From contig NZ_JAATOO010000008.1 of NCBI RefSeq assembly GCF_011806575.1, positions 1 to 64,000 of the forward strand: a stretch of DNA of 64,000 nucleotides, read 5' to 3'. The translations under genes were made by a program, and so were the position numbers. Shown here in pieces: positions 1-9,174 of this stretch. The notes under the pieces are model-generated. The model did no database searches, was not told the origin of the DNA, and saw nothing but the letters and a program-made list of their open reading frames with translations. Positions within the stretch are counted from its first letter, which is position 1, and the number at the start of each line of letters is the position of its first letter. This DNA comes from Vibrio hepatarius (GTDB lineage: Bacteria > Pseudomonadota > Gammaproteobacteria > Enterobacterales > Vibrionaceae).

Positions 1-1277
1 GTCATCTGGACAAGAACAGCGAACGCGCACAAGCATTTTTGGCGTTTGTTGAAGAGGGCGGCGACAGCCTGATGCATCAAGCCGCGTTTGATGCACTGCA
101 CGCCAAACTGCATATGCAAGACAGCAACGTGTGGGGTTGGCCAGCCTTCCCTGAAGCGTACCGCCGTTTTGAGAGTGGAGCGGTGAAGAAATTTATCGAT
201 CAGAACCAAGACCAAGTGCATCTTTACATGTACTTGCAATGGGTCGCGGATACTCAAATTAACGAAGCGCAAGCACTGGCCGAAGAAAAAGGCATGTCGG
301 TCGGTTTATACCGTGATTTAGCGGTCGGTGTGGCGGACTCTGGCGCCGAAACGTGGGCAGATGAAGGCAACTTGATTCTGGATGCCAGCATCGGTGCGCC
401 GCCAGATATTCTTGGTCCTTTGGGCCAGAACTGGGGTTTACCACCACTGAATCCACAAGTGCTGCGGGCTACCGGGTATGATGCATACGTGCAACTGCTG
501 CGTGCTAACATGAAACACTGCGGCGCACTGCGTATTGACCACGTACTTGGCCTACTGCGTTTGTGGTGGATTCCAAAGGGTGAAGATGCCACTAACGGCG
601 CGTACATCTACTACCCGGTTGAAGACATGCTGGCGATCTTGGCATTGGAATCGCACCGTCATCAATGTAGTGTCATTGGTGAAGATTTAGGTACGGTGCC
701 GGATGAAATTGTTGAAATTCTCCGTGATGCGGGTGTCCACTCATATAAAGTGTTCTTCTTTGAAACTTCGGAAGAAGACGGTGGCTTTATTTCTCCAGCG
801 CACTATGCTGAACAATCGATGTCTGCGTTGTGTACCCACGATATGCCGACGTTACGTGGCTTCTGGCATTGCGATGACCTGAAAATGGGTCAAGAGCTTG
901 GTCTGTACCCAGATCCTGAGCAGCTAGAGGTGCTATTTGCCAACCGTCTTGAATGCAAGCAGGGTATTCTCGATTCGGTTGCGTGGCACGGCTATTTACC
1001 AGAAGGTGTCGGTCGCGATGCGCAATACGTGCCAATGGACTCTTACTTAGCCGAAGCGCTGCAACTGCATGTTGCAGCGGGTGCGTCGACTTTACTTAGC
1101 GTGCAGCTTGAGGATTGGTTAGAAATGGATAAGCCAGTCAACATTCCGGGCACGGTCGATGAGTATCCAAACTGGCGTCGTAAATTGTCGATGAACCTTG
1201 ACGAAGTGTTTGCTCAAGAAGGGGTGAATCGAATAGCGAAAAAGTTGACCGAGGTCCGTGCTAAGGTAAGCAATTAG
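1..1277 (+). CDS. malQ: 4-alpha-glucanotransferase (amylomaltase), 3' part
   Basis: The reading frame is open from the first base, so the 5' end lies outside the window; about 425 residues are visible of a family that is usually near 700. MalQ moves glucan segments between maltodextrins in the cytoplasm and releases glucose. The GH77 landmarks are present in order: a RIDHVLG stretch carrying the nucleophile Asp, a GEDLGTVP stretch carrying the acid/base Glu, and a CTHDMPT stretch carrying the transition-state Asp. It is followed by its own terminator and then glgB, so the pair belongs to maltodextrin/glycogen metabolism. Vibrio normally has malP upstream, which would be outside this window. 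Confidence 0.95.
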   Translation, partial: HLDKNSERAQAFLAFVEEGGDSLMHQAAFDALHAKLHMQDSNVWGWPAFPEAYRRFESGAVKKFIDQNQDQVHLYMYLQWVADTQINEAQALAEEKGMSVGLYRDLAVGVADSGAETWADEGNLILDASIGAPPDILGPLGQNWGLPPLNPQVLRATGYDAYVQLLRANMKHCGALRIDHVLGLLRLWWIPKGEDATNGAYIYYPVEDMLAILALESHRHQCSVIGEDLGTVPDEIVEILRDAGVHSYKVFFFETSEEDGGFISPAHYAEQSMSALCTHDMPTLRGFWHCDDLKMGQELGLYPDPEQLEVLFANRLECKQGILDSVAWHGYLPEGVGRDAQYVPMDSYLAEALQLHVAAGASTLLSVQLEDWLEMDKPVNIPGTVDEYPNWRRKLSMNLDEVFAQEGVNRIAKKLTEVRAKVSN

Positions 1278-1363
1278 CAACGCAATCTCAATGTTGACAC
1301 GGAAAGTTTCGAGTTAATCACTCTATGTGAAAATAGAATTCAGTAAACTTTTAACACGCTATT

Positions 1364-1393
1364 AAGCCCGCACCTATTTTAGCGGGCTTTTTT
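1364..1393 (+). terminator. Rho-independent terminator after malQ
   Basis: Arms AGCCCGC and GCGGGCT flank a 10-nt loop and are followed by six T residues. It lies in the 158-nt gap before glgB, so glgB probably also has its own promoter. Confidence 0.85.
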
Positions 1394-1435
1394 ATAACAA
1401 GATTCAATTGAAAGTTAGGTTAGGAGAGAAGTATT

Positions 1436-3619
1436 TTGAAAATGAAAACTCTAAACAAACAATTAGAAGCATATGCCCAACTTTCACAAGCTGCGTTTGC
1501 TGACCCTTTTGCCTTTTTAGGCCCATTCATCGACCCCAAACAGGGTGTCGCACTGCGCGTATGGATGCCGGGTGCGAATAAAGTTTCTCTGCTTATCGAC
1601 GGTGAAGACCGCATTGAACTGGAACGTGAAGAAGAGTCGGGTTTCGTCTTAAAACAAGAGCGAAACCTGCACTTTACCCATTATTCACTTGCAGTTGATT
1701 GGAACGGCACAGAGCAGATAGTGGATGACCCTTATCAGTATCACTCGATTTACGCCGAGTACGATGACCTGCACACGCCGAAAGATATGTACAAGCATAT
1801 GGGCGCTCAGTTCATCACGATGGAGCGTGACGGCAAGCAAATCTCAGGCACGCGATTCTTGGTTTACGCACCGCACGCGAGCTCATGCAGCTTGGTGGGC
1901 GCGCTTAACCAGTGGGATGGTCGTCGCCATCCAATGCAGCGTCTAGATTACGGTATCTGGGGCCTGTTTGTACCGAACCTGCCAGAAGGCACGCAATACA
2001 AGTTTGAACTCAAAGGTCCAAACGGTGAAGGGCTACCACATAAAGCGGACCCATGGGGCGCGCACTCAGAGCAATACCCGTCGTTTGCCTCGTTGACCTA
2101 CGACCATACCCGCTACCAATGGCAAGATGATAAGTGGCAAACCCGTCCGGTCACGGAAAAACGCAAACAAGCGCTGTCATTCTATGAATTGCACGTTGGT
2201 TCTTGGAAGCGTAATGAAAACGGTGACTTCCTGAGTTATCGTGAGCTTGCAGACCAGTTGGTCCCTTACCTTGTTGATATGGGTTACAGCCACGTTGAGC
2301 TGATGCCTGTGTCTGAACACCCATTCTACGGTTCATGGGGCTATCAACCCGTTGGCCTGTTTGCTCCGACTAGCCGCTACGGCTCTCCTGATGATTTCAA
2401 ATACTTCGTCGACCAATGTCACCAAGCAGGTCTGGGTGTGGTGCTCGATTGGGTGCCAGCGCACTTCCCGTCGGACGATCACGGCTTAGCCAACTTTGAC
2501 GGTACGCCGCTGTTCCACGACCCTGATCCGCGTCGCGGCTGGCATCAAGATTGGAACTCGTTCATTTATGATATGGGTCGTGAGCACGTGCGTCGCTTCT
2601 TAGTGTCAAACGCGCTGTATTGGTTTGAGCAGTTCCATATCGACGGTATCCGCGTCGATGCGGTGGCTTCAATGTTGTATTTAGATTATTCACGCAGCCA
2701 CGACCAATGGATCCCGAACGTTAATGGTGGCAACGAAAACTACGACGCTATTGCGACGCTGAAGTGGATGAACGAAGAAGTTTACAAATACTTCCCGAAC
2801 GCGATGACGATTGCCGAAGAATCAACGGCTTTCCCTGGTGTTTCGGCGCCAACGTTTATGGGCGGTCTTGGTTTTGGCTTTAAGTGGAATATGGGTTGGA
2901 TGCACGATTCGCTGTCGTACATTCAGGAAGACCCGATTCACCGTAAATACCATCACAACACTATCACGTTCCCGTTGGTGTATGCGCATAGTGAGAACTA
3001 CGTACTGTCGCTATCCCACGACGAAGTGGTGTACGGCAAAGGTTCGATTCACGACAAAATGCCGGGTGATGAATGGCAGAAAACTGCTAACCTACGTGCG
3101 TATTTAGGTTACATGTATGCGCAACCGGGTAAGAAGCTCAACTTTATGGGTGCTGAAATCGGCCAAACCGCAGAATGGAATCATGATGACCAACTGCAGT
3201 GGTTCTTACTGCAATTTGAACGCCACCAAGGTGTGCAAGCACTCACTCGCGATCTGAACAATCTGTACCGTGATGAGAAAGCGATGCACGACCAAGATTG
3301 CGACCCAGCGGGTTTCGAATGGCGACTGCAAGACTCGGCTGAAGCGTCGATATTGGCACATGAGCGTATCAGCGAAAGTGGTGAACGCATTCTGGTGATC
3401 AGCAACTTTACCCCTGTGCCGCACGATTCGTTCCGCTTAGGCGTGCCTAATGCGGGTACCTACGAATTGCTGTTGAATACTGATGATGCGAAATACCACG
3501 GCAGCGATTACGAAGTAAAAGCGAGCGTCAAAACCGAAGCAACACAAAGTGAAGGTCTACCGCAATCGCTGTTATTAAGCTTACCGCCGCTCTCTACGGT
3601 GTTCTACAAGCTGAAATAA
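1436..3619 (+). CDS. glgB: 1,4-alpha-glucan branching enzyme
   Basis: GlgB cuts alpha-1,4 glucan chains and re-attaches them as alpha-1,6 branches during glycogen synthesis. The 727-residue length matches the E. coli enzyme closely. An N-terminal CBM48 region is followed by a GH13 barrel with DWVPAHF (region I), GIRVDAV with the nucleophile Asp near residue 408, AEEST with the catalytic Glu near 461, and LSHDEVV (region IV). The start is ambiguous. TTG at 1436 sits 8 nt after the AGGAGA Shine-Dalgarno sequence (1422-1427), while ATG at 1442 is 14 nt away, so the spacing favours TTG. The gene lies between two terminators and is probably monocistronic. Confidence 0.95.
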   Translation: MKMKTLNKQLEAYAQLSQAAFADPFAFLGPFIDPKQGVALRVWMPGANKVSLLIDGEDRIELEREEESGFVLKQERNLHFTHYSLAVDWNGTEQIVDDPYQYHSIYAEYDDLHTPKDMYKHMGAQFITMERDGKQISGTRFLVYAPHASSCSLVGALNQWDGRRHPMQRLDYGIWGLFVPNLPEGTQYKFELKGPNGEGLPHKADPWGAHSEQYPSFASLTYDHTRYQWQDDKWQTRPVTEKRKQALSFYELHVGSWKRNENGDFLSYRELADQLVPYLVDMGYSHVELMPVSEHPFYGSWGYQPVGLFAPTSRYGSPDDFKYFVDQCHQAGLGVVLDWVPAHFPSDDHGLANFDGTPLFHDPDPRRGWHQDWNSFIYDMGREHVRRFLVSNALYWFEQFHIDGIRVDAVASMLYLDYSRSHDQWIPNVNGGNENYDAIATLKWMNEEVYKYFPNAMTIAEESTAFPGVSAPTFMGGLGFGFKWNMGWMHDSLSYIQEDPIHRKYHHNTITFPLVYAHSENYVLSLSHDEVVYGKGSIHDKMPGDEWQKTANLRAYLGYMYAQPGKKLNFMGAEIGQTAEWNHDDQLQWFLLQFERHQGVQALTRDLNNLYRDEKAMHDQDCDPAGFEWRLQDSAEASILAHERISESGERILVISNFTPVPHDSFRLGVPNAGTYELLLNTDDAKYHGSDYEVKASVKTEATQSEGLPQSLLLSLPPLSTVFYKLK

Positions 3620-3638
3620 TCCATAATTGAAGACAACA

Positions 3639-3662
3639 AGCCCGGAGTTTCCGGGCTTTTTT
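3639..3662 (+). terminator. Rho-independent terminator after glgB
   Basis: AAGCCCGG and CCGGGCTT arms with a 5-nt loop run into a T tract. Confidence 0.88.
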
Positions 3663-3853
3663 GTTGCATATGAATCAATTGGTTATCTTAAAAATGGGAT
3701 AATATTGTAATCTTGTCGTAACAATGAAATCGGTTCCAATCACCACCTAGGCTCGTCACTATCTTGGCTAAAGTTTGAGAAGGTCGAGCGAACTAAGAGA
3801 GCGGTCTCGTAGCGTCAGCGTGAGGCAACACGTTCACGAAAGGCGGTGGGATT

Positions 3854-4492
3854 ATGAAGAAGTACTACTTATTGTTACTGTTTCCTAGCCAACTGATTGC
3901 CGCTGAACTGCAAGTTTCCCTCGAGCTTCTTGATGGTACCTACGTTGGCGAGCCTAAGTTCTATTACGAATTACCTTATAGCGACAGCCCAGGTTTCTAC
4001 TACGAAGAAAATAGCGTGGAATTTGGCATTGGAGTGAAATATATCCATGACTTTGAGAACTGGGATTTGTTTGTCAAAGCGGCAATGGGCACTTCGGAGC
4101 TGAGAAACTCTCGCACGTCTGAGTTGGGTATTCGCTATCGCCCCAATCCGAATCACTGGGTCAGCTTAAAATACAAGGGCACTTACGCGAAAGAAGAATA
4201 CGAAATTGACCAGCGCATCATCGATCCTGAACACCAAAATACGATCACTAATGGTGAGTGGGCAATGTGGGCGATCGCCAGATATCGACTCAATTTAAAC
4301 CAGTTCTGGGGCTACCCTTTCTACGTCGGGTTAGAAGCTTCAAAGGAACTGAATTCTCCTGAGTTGATTGAAGATGAATTTTCGATGTTGGCGGGCTTTC
4401 ATCACGACATGTTCTTTGCGGAGTTGAAAGCGGGTGAAGATTTGGTCGCGGCTTCATTGGGGCTGAGTTTCGAAGTGTTATGGGGTAATTAG
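3854..4492 (+). CDS. Putative exported beta-barrel protein, function unknown
   Basis: This 212-residue protein starts with a short lysine-led hydrophobic signal peptide ending near Ile-Ala-Ala-Glu (about residue 17). The rest alternates aromatic/hydrophobic with polar residues in short strands (for example VEFGIGVKY, WVSLKYKGT, FYVGLEASK), has few cysteines, and ends in a strand near the C-terminus. That pattern suggests a small outer-membrane barrel. I do not recognise the family. The AAGGCGGTGGG stretch before the ATG may act as ribosome binding site. The neighbours (glgB upstream, a convergent HAD phosphatase downstream) give no functional hint. Confidence 0.6.
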   Translation: MKKYYLLLLFPSQLIAAELQVSLELLDGTYVGEPKFYYELPYSDSPGFYYEENSVEFGIGVKYIHDFENWDLFVKAAMGTSELRNSRTSELGIRYRPNPNHWVSLKYKGTYAKEEYEIDQRIIDPEHQNTITNGEWAMWAIARYRLNLNQFWGYPFYVGLEASKELNSPELIEDEFSMLAGFHHDMFFAELKAGEDLVAASLGLSFEVLWGN

Positions 4493-4528
4493 TCATTTGG
4501 ACTAGAGTCGCGCAGCCGATGAACGCGA

Positions 4529-4556
4529 GGGTAAGCCGATGGCGATCGACTTACCC
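4529..4556. terminator. Possible hairpin between convergent genes
   Basis: GGGTAAG and CTTACCC arms flank 14 nt in the 74-nt gap between the barrel protein and the HAD gene. There is no T run on either strand, so terminator function is uncertain. Confidence 0.35.
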
Positions 4557-4566
4557 AGAGGAGAGA

Positions 4567-5364
4567 TTAGAGCAGTTGTTGCTTGATGACGGTGAATACA
4601 CCCGCTTCTTTATTGCTCGGAGCAGTAAAGCGGGCGACTTGTTTCACTTTAGGGTGAGCGTTTTCCATCGCGTACGAGTGGCCGCTTGCTTTGAGCATTT
4701 CGAGATCATTTAAGTAATCACCAAAGCTCATGGTCTGTTCAAAGCTAAAACCGAGTGTACGTTGTAAGTGCTCAATCGCCGCGCCTTTCGACGCTTTTGC
4801 ATTCATCAGATCTAGCCAGATTTTTGCGCTGACAACCACTTGATGTGTATGACCAAATGCTTGGTTGAAGGCTGGGTAGACTAGCTCTTCGGTACCGCCA
4901 AAATGACAGATAGCAACTTTGATGAAGTCATCTTCTACCTGCAGCAAATCTTCTACATATTGGCAGCGGTGGTAATATTTGGCGAACTCTTTCAGTGCAT
5001 CTGGATCTTGAGTTTCGATGTAAGCAGACTTCTTGCCGCATAGCACAATTTGTGCGCCTTCAATCGCGCGTGCTTGCTCGATAATCGCCTTGATAGACGG
5101 TTTATCTATCTCGCAGCTATACAGTTCTTTACCCTGATGCATCACCAAAGTTCCGTTTTCCGCAATAAACATCATCTGCTCTTTTACTGGCGAGAATGTT
5201 TCAATCAGGCTGTAGTACTGACGACCCGATGCTGCCGCAAAAATGATTCCTTTTTGTGTCAGTTGTGGATAAATGTCGAAAAATTCAGGGTTAAGTTGGC
5301 CGTTTTCGTCAAGAAGCGTACCGTCCATATCGGCGGCAATAAATTTAATATCACTGTTTGGCAT
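4567..5364 (-). CDS. Cof-type HAD-IIB family phosphatase
   Basis: A haloacid-dehalogenase hydrolase of about 265 residues from the Cof/YbiV/YidA group, which typically dephosphorylates sugar phosphates or small phosphorylated metabolites in the cytoplasm. Motif I is DMDGTLLDENG (nucleophile and acid/base Asp), motif II is the SGR stretch in AAASGRQYY, and motif IV is GDYLNDLEML near the C-terminus. A large cap domain lies between motifs II and IV. The ATG at 5364 is chosen because the upstream alternative at 5409 is a TTG that only adds 15 residues ahead of the conserved HAD start. Neither start has a strong Shine-Dalgarno sequence. The substrate cannot be told from sequence. The gene lies 135 nt downstream of the SgrR-like regulator on the same strand. 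Confidence 0.88.
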   Translation of the reverse strand: MPNSDIKFIAADMDGTLLDENGQLNPEFFDIYPQLTQKGIIFAAASGRQYYSLIETFSPVKEQMMFIAENGTLVMHQGKELYSCEIDKPSIKAIIEQARAIEGAQIVLCGKKSAYIETQDPDALKEFAKYYHRCQYVEDLLQVEDDFIKVAICHFGGTEELVYPAFNQAFGHTHQVVVSAKIWLDLMNAKASKGAAIEHLQRTLGFSFEQTMSFGDYLNDLEMLKASGHSYAMENAHPKVKQVARFTAPSNKEAGVFTVIKQQLL

Positions 5365-5499
5365 AGTCGCGAAGGTGCTCTGAATCGGAGAATATCTTGT
5401 ATAAATCAAGCTGAATACGTTACAGGAACTACCCAGCGACTCAAGTGATTTCCATCAAGTCAGTCTGAGAAAGCGCAAATTCATCCTTTTGAACCAAAC

Positions 5500-7248
5500 T
5501 TAATCGGTTGACCAAACGTTGCGAATATCCGGCCATCCCCAGTTGGTGAGTGCCACGTCTTTGAGAACGCCATGAAAGCGCAGCGTCTGTCGGTGGTGAA
5601 ACAAAGGGATTAACCAATACTGATTGATCAGCGCCGAGGCAATCGGATCAAGCGCGTTGAGGTACTCTTCTAGTGGGTTCTCTGAGCGCAATTGATTGAG
5701 TGATTGCGCCAACCAGCGCTGTGACGATTCACCAATACAATGTTGCAAAATAGGGTTGTGATACAAGCTGTTAAACGCAGATGCGTGTCGGTTGTCGTCT
5801 AGATTGATGTTGGTAATTACTAGAGATTCTGACAGCTCACCATCCATCGCACGTTGGTTGAGGTCTCGGTAAGAGTAGACATGGACGGTCACTTCACAGC
5901 CGAGTGCTTGCAAAATATTCTTCACCGCGTAAGCGCAGTGTTTTAGCGCGCTGTAGTCATAAACAGCGATTGAAAGTTGCGTGTGTAAAGGCGCTTTGTC
6001 GGCGTTAGGGCGGAGGATTTTTTGCCAACCGGGTAGTAAATTCTGTGCCCGGACGCAACCAAACAAAGTATTGGCCTTTTTTAGCTGTTCAAACACATTG
6101 GTTGGCGAAAGAATGTCGGACAAATAGCGGCATTGAGCGTTGTCCCAATTCGTCTCTCCACGTTGGTTGAACAGCACAAATAGACAACCATCTTCGGTCT
6201 GAGACTCTTGGCTATCTTTGTCTGTATTGGTATTTGCGGCATGAGAAAGGTAGTAGTTGCAGCCTTGGTCGTAGGCTTCGGGTTGATTGGTCTCAATCTG
6301 CTTTTCTGTGCCATGAGAATCGTCAAATTGCCAGATGGTGACTTGGTCCGTCAGAGCGCGACAGGCGTAGTAACGGTCAAATGCTTTGAGGCACAGTTTA
6401 GCGTTTGAGTGCTCAGTGACCACAAAAGGCCCGCTGCCAACCACCAACGTTTGGCCCACTTGGTTGACCTGACTAGCGGGTTGAATGCCATATTTCACGC
6501 CCGATATTAGCCCTCCAAAGCCTTGGTCCGCGTCACTGAGTTGAAACACCACTTTATTGTTTTGCGGTGCTTGTACATCAACCAAATGTGCCAGCTCGCT
6601 TTGGTAATTGGGTAACGACTTGAGTTTGCCAAAAAGGCTCACAATGCAATTGCCGTCGATTGCGGTTCCATTATGAAAACAGAGTCCGGGCCTGAGGTAG
6701 AACGTCCAAATGCGAGCGTGTTGGTCGCACTCCCAATGGTGGGCAAGTTGCGGCTCCAACTGGCCTTGTGAATTGCTCCCAACAAGACAGCAATAGACTT
6801 GGCGCATTAAGTAGCGCTCACTCGAGCGTTGTAGAAGGTGAGGGACTAAACGCTCCAAGGGGCGTTTATAGGTTAGCTGAATATGTAGCCTGCCTTCACG
6901 CATGGATGCGCCCGAAGTGCTTTGCAGTAACTGACCAAACGCTACTTTGTCGTCATCCAAGATCGAGAGTGCTTTTTCATACTTTCCTTCGCGCACGCGT
7001 ATCGCGGCCAACTGAGCTTTAAGCTCGTTTAATGGATACTTCAACACCAGTGACGAACGTTGGTTGCGGCCGACCTTAGGAATCCATTCTAACCAGTCCA
7101 GTTTTTGCATGTCGTTGAGCAAGTTACGTGCATGACGAGGACTGGTGAAAAGTGTCTCTGCCACATTCGGCAGAGAGGTTTTGATCTCTTCACCTGTTCC
7201 TAAATTTGAAAGACGGCCGTAATAGCGTAAGAGGGTTAAGTCAGACAA
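5500..7248 (-). CDS. sgrR: SgrR-family transcriptional regulator with solute-binding domain
   Basis: The 582-residue protein has the SgrR layout: an N-terminal winged-helix region (about residues 1-115, containing TLFTSPRHARNLLNDM) fused to a family-5 extracellular solute-binding-like domain (about 150-560; TWTFYLRPGLCFHNGT-type motif around 190-205). There is no signal peptide, so it should be cytoplasmic. In enterics SgrR senses glucose-phosphate stress and activates the sRNA sgrS; here the role is inferred from family only. The HAD sugar-phosphatase candidate directly downstream would fit a sugar-phosphate theme. The ATG at 7248 is preceded by a long intergenic region that carries a palindrome and a long stem. 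Confidence 0.82.
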   Translation of the reverse strand: MSDLTLLRYYGRLSNLGTGEEIKTSLPNVAETLFTSPRHARNLLNDMQKLDWLEWIPKVGRNQRSSLVLKYPLNELKAQLAAIRVREGKYEKALSILDDDKVAFGQLLQSTSGASMREGRLHIQLTYKRPLERLVPHLLQRSSERYLMRQVYCCLVGSNSQGQLEPQLAHHWECDQHARIWTFYLRPGLCFHNGTAIDGNCIVSLFGKLKSLPNYQSELAHLVDVQAPQNNKVVFQLSDADQGFGGLISGVKYGIQPASQVNQVGQTLVVGSGPFVVTEHSNAKLCLKAFDRYYACRALTDQVTIWQFDDSHGTEKQIETNQPEAYDQGCNYYLSHAANTNTDKDSQESQTEDGCLFVLFNQRGETNWDNAQCRYLSDILSPTNVFEQLKKANTLFGCVRAQNLLPGWQKILRPNADKAPLHTQLSIAVYDYSALKHCAYAVKNILQALGCEVTVHVYSYRDLNQRAMDGELSESLVITNINLDDNRHASAFNSLYHNPILQHCIGESSQRWLAQSLNQLRSENPLEEYLNALDPIASALINQYWLIPLFHHRQTLRFHGVLKDVALTNWGWPDIRNVWSTD

Positions 7249-7410
7249 AGTATTCTCGATACTATGAAAATGATGGTTTAAGGGTGTTCCTTATTTTGCC
7301 GATTTTCAAGCCATTCCTGCTTGGTTTTGTTCAAAAACACTAAAAATAGGAAGTAAACAAATGGGTTTTCTCTGTATTGATAATCCTAGTTTAGTGCCAG
7401 AATAACAATT

Positions 7411-7422
7411 GTGGTTAACCAC
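7411..7422. promoter_or_regulatory. Perfect 12-bp palindrome, operator candidate
   Basis: GTGGTTAACCAC is its own reverse complement and lies about 165 bp upstream of the SgrR-like start. It could be a binding site for that protein or another dimeric regulator. Confidence 0.35.
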
Positions 7423-7429
7423 ACTACCC

Positions 7430-7487
7430 AGCACTGATTGGGTTTATGCTCCAAACACCCCCGCGATCATTCCAATCAGTGCTTTTC
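7430..7487. repeat. Long inverted repeat / structured RNA candidate
   Basis: AGCACTGATTGG (7430-7441) pairs perfectly with CCAATCAGTGCT (7472-7483), and inside the loop GGGTTT can pair with AAACACCC. On the plus strand the stem is followed by TTTTC, a weak U tract. Confidence 0.4.
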
Positions 7488-7741
7488 AATTCCTTTCCAC
7501 CCTTCAAATTGGTTACCGCGCAGTCGCTTGCTGCTACGACACCGAAAATTAGCACAAAAGCTGTTCGGTAAATTGTTTATTCGTTAGGGCGCACGAATAA
7601 TAGTGTCTCGTTTTTTACACTGTAAATGAAAGCGTCCAAATGCTTGCCTACAAATCCGAGCGGAAGAAACTGTTACCAAAGCAAAACGGTTATCTATACT
7701 GATTAATGGGATGCCGTAGTGGCTCGGCTAGAGGAGGTAAC

Positions 7742-7918
7742 ATGGAACTGCGCAATGAAAGAGGTGAGATTACTCAATTGGCGGATAATCTTACCATCAA
7801 AGAGATTCAGGAAATGGGTTACACCATCGACCTATGCGATGAAGCGTTCGATCCGAACGAACACTGGCACGCGAATGGTGATAATTCGGCAAGAAGAGGC
7901 GAATTTCCTGAAGATTAA
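7742..7918 (+). CDS. 58-aa acidic protein of unknown function
   Basis: The ATG at 7742 follows a very strong GAGGAGGTAA ribosome binding site. The product is short, soluble and acidic, with no signal peptide or membrane segment, and it ends in an Asp. The sequence MELRNERGEITQ... has an N-terminal charged half and a WHANGDNSARRGEF tail. I do not recognise a family. A longer in-frame start at 7706 exists but would span the ribosome binding site. The gene converges on nagB with a shared terminator between them. Confidence 0.7.
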   Translation: MELRNERGEITQLADNLTIKEIQEMGYTIDLCDEAFDPNEHWHANGDNSARRGEFPED

Positions 7919-7936
7919 ATCGCTTTTCTCAGCAAT

Positions 7937-7987
7937 AAAAAATCCGAGGCGATGTAGGTGTTACCTGCATATCAACCTCGGATTTTT
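7937..7987. terminator. Bidirectional terminator between 58-aa gene and nagB
   Basis: AAAAATCCGAGG and CCTCGGATTTTT form a 12-bp stem, with a second inner stem ATGTAGGT/ACCTGCAT. There is a T run on both strands. Confidence 0.88.
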
Positions 7988-8008
7988 CGATTCTAGTGCT
8001 TAACTAAA

Positions 8009-8809
8009 TTAGAAGCCTTCGATGTTTTTTGCTTCTAGCTCAGAGAAGTATTTCACTGTTTTTACTTTCAGCTCTTGAGTTGCTGGCTCGTCACATACGA
8101 TCACTGCTTTCGGGTGAAGTTGCAGTGCCGATACCGTCCATAGATGATTTACACAACCTTCTACTGCTGCTTCGAGTGCGAGCGCTTTGTTGTGACCAGT
8201 AACTAGGATCATCACTTCTTCCGCGTCAAGTAGTGTACCTACACCGATAGTTAGTGCGTACTTAGGAACTTGGTTGATGTCGCCGTCGAAGAAACGAGAG
8301 TTCGCGATACGAGTATCTTCAGTCAGTGTTTTGATACGTGTACGAGAAGATAGCGAAGACGCTGGCTCGTTGAACGCGATGTGACCGTCATTACCTACGC
8401 CACCCATAAATAGGTTAATTTTGCCGTAAGATTTGATTTTGTCTTCGTAACGTTTGCACTCTGCGTCGTTATCTGGAGCGTTACCATCAAGCAGGTTGAT
8501 GTTCTCTTCTTGGATATCAACGTGGTTGAAGAAGTTGTTGTACATGAAAGAGCGGTATGACTCTGGGTGATCCGCTGGGATGCCAATGTACTCATCCATG
8601 TTAAATGTCACAACATGCTTGAAGCTAACTTCGCCAGCTTTGTGCATTTCGATCAGTGCTTTGTAAGTAGCAAGCGGAGTACCACCAGTTGGTAGACCAA
8701 GAACGAATGGACGTTCTGCTGTTGGTTTAAAGTCATTGATACGCTTAACGATGTGGGCTGCTGCCCACTTACCTACTTGTGCTGCCTGCTTTAACGGGAT
8801 AAGTCTCAT
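8009..8809 (-). CDS. nagB: Glucosamine-6-phosphate deaminase
   Basis: NagB converts glucosamine-6-phosphate to fructose-6-phosphate and ammonia, the last step in using GlcNAc released from chitin. The 266-residue length equals that of E. coli NagB, and the start (MRLIPL) and allosteric/catalytic core are intact: FNMDEYIG carries the catalytic Asp region, and [14 protein letters not shown] carries the active-site His and Glu. The gene stands alone on the minus strand. The chitinase gene 10 kb away supplies the same pathway. An AT-rich NagC-like half-palindrome lies upstream at 8850-8870. Confidence 0.97.
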   Translation of the reverse strand: MRLIPLKQAAQVGKWAAAHIVKRINDFKPTAERPFVLGLPTGGTPLATYKALIEMHKAGEVSFKHVVTFNMDEYIGIPADHPESYRSFMYNNFFNHVDIQEENINLLDGNAPDNDAECKRYEDKIKSYGKINLFMGGVGNDGHIAFNEPASSLSSRTRIKTLTEDTRIANSRFFDGDINQVPKYALTIGVGTLLDAEEVMILVTGHNKALALEAAVEGCVNHLWTVSALQLHPKAVIVCDEPATQELKVKTVKYFSELEAKNIEGF

Positions 8810-9174
8810 TGTGTGCCCCTAATATTGGATTTAGTGATACTCTGATTCATTAATTCGCATTATAAAATAAGTCTAAAGCTTCTGCTATTGTTTTTGGTCA
8901 AAGTTTCACAAATTATTTGACGACACCTAATAAATAGGTAAGAAAACGTCATCGTACAAGTTTGTTTGTCTATAGTTTAATCATTAATTTTCTTCGTTAA
9001 TTTTTTATGTTGCGAAGCAAAATCTTTGATTAAATGAGAAAAAACTCCTTTAACCATCACATCTGATGGTGTGGATTCGCGTCTTGATTCGAATCACAAG
9101 GTATGATGATAAAACTCAAACAATTGCGGCACCTGCCGATACAAGACACGTTAGGTAAAGAAAAAGAAAGCTGA
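8810..9174. other. 365-nt divergent intergenic region upstream of nagB
   Basis: AT-rich promoter region between nagB (minus) and the Sel1-repeat gene (plus). It contains an inverted repeat ACCATCA/TGATGGT (9053-9070) and a 12-bp palindrome TGATTCGAATCA (9085-9096), both in the leader of the plus-strand gene. No gene was seen in it. Confidence 0.6.
8850..8870. promoter_or_regulatory. Weak NagC-like operator candidate
   Basis: TTAATTCG...AAAATAA loosely matches the TTATTTCG...AAATAA pattern of NagC sites, 41 bp upstream of nagB. Only about half the positions are symmetric, so this is tentative. Confidence 0.25.

Larger units (their letters stand above)
7249..7741. other. 493-nt intergenic region between sgrR-like gene and 58-aa gene
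   Basis: It is the divergent control region for the SgrR-like gene (minus) and the 58-aa gene (plus). It holds a perfect 12-bp palindrome (7411-7422) and a 12-bp inverted repeat with a 30-nt loop (7430-7483). No convincing reading frame was seen. Confidence 0.7.

Noticed and set aside
7430..7487. Calling this stem an SgrS sRNA
   Set aside because: No recognisable ptsG-pairing core and only a weak U tract; reported only as a structured RNA candidate.
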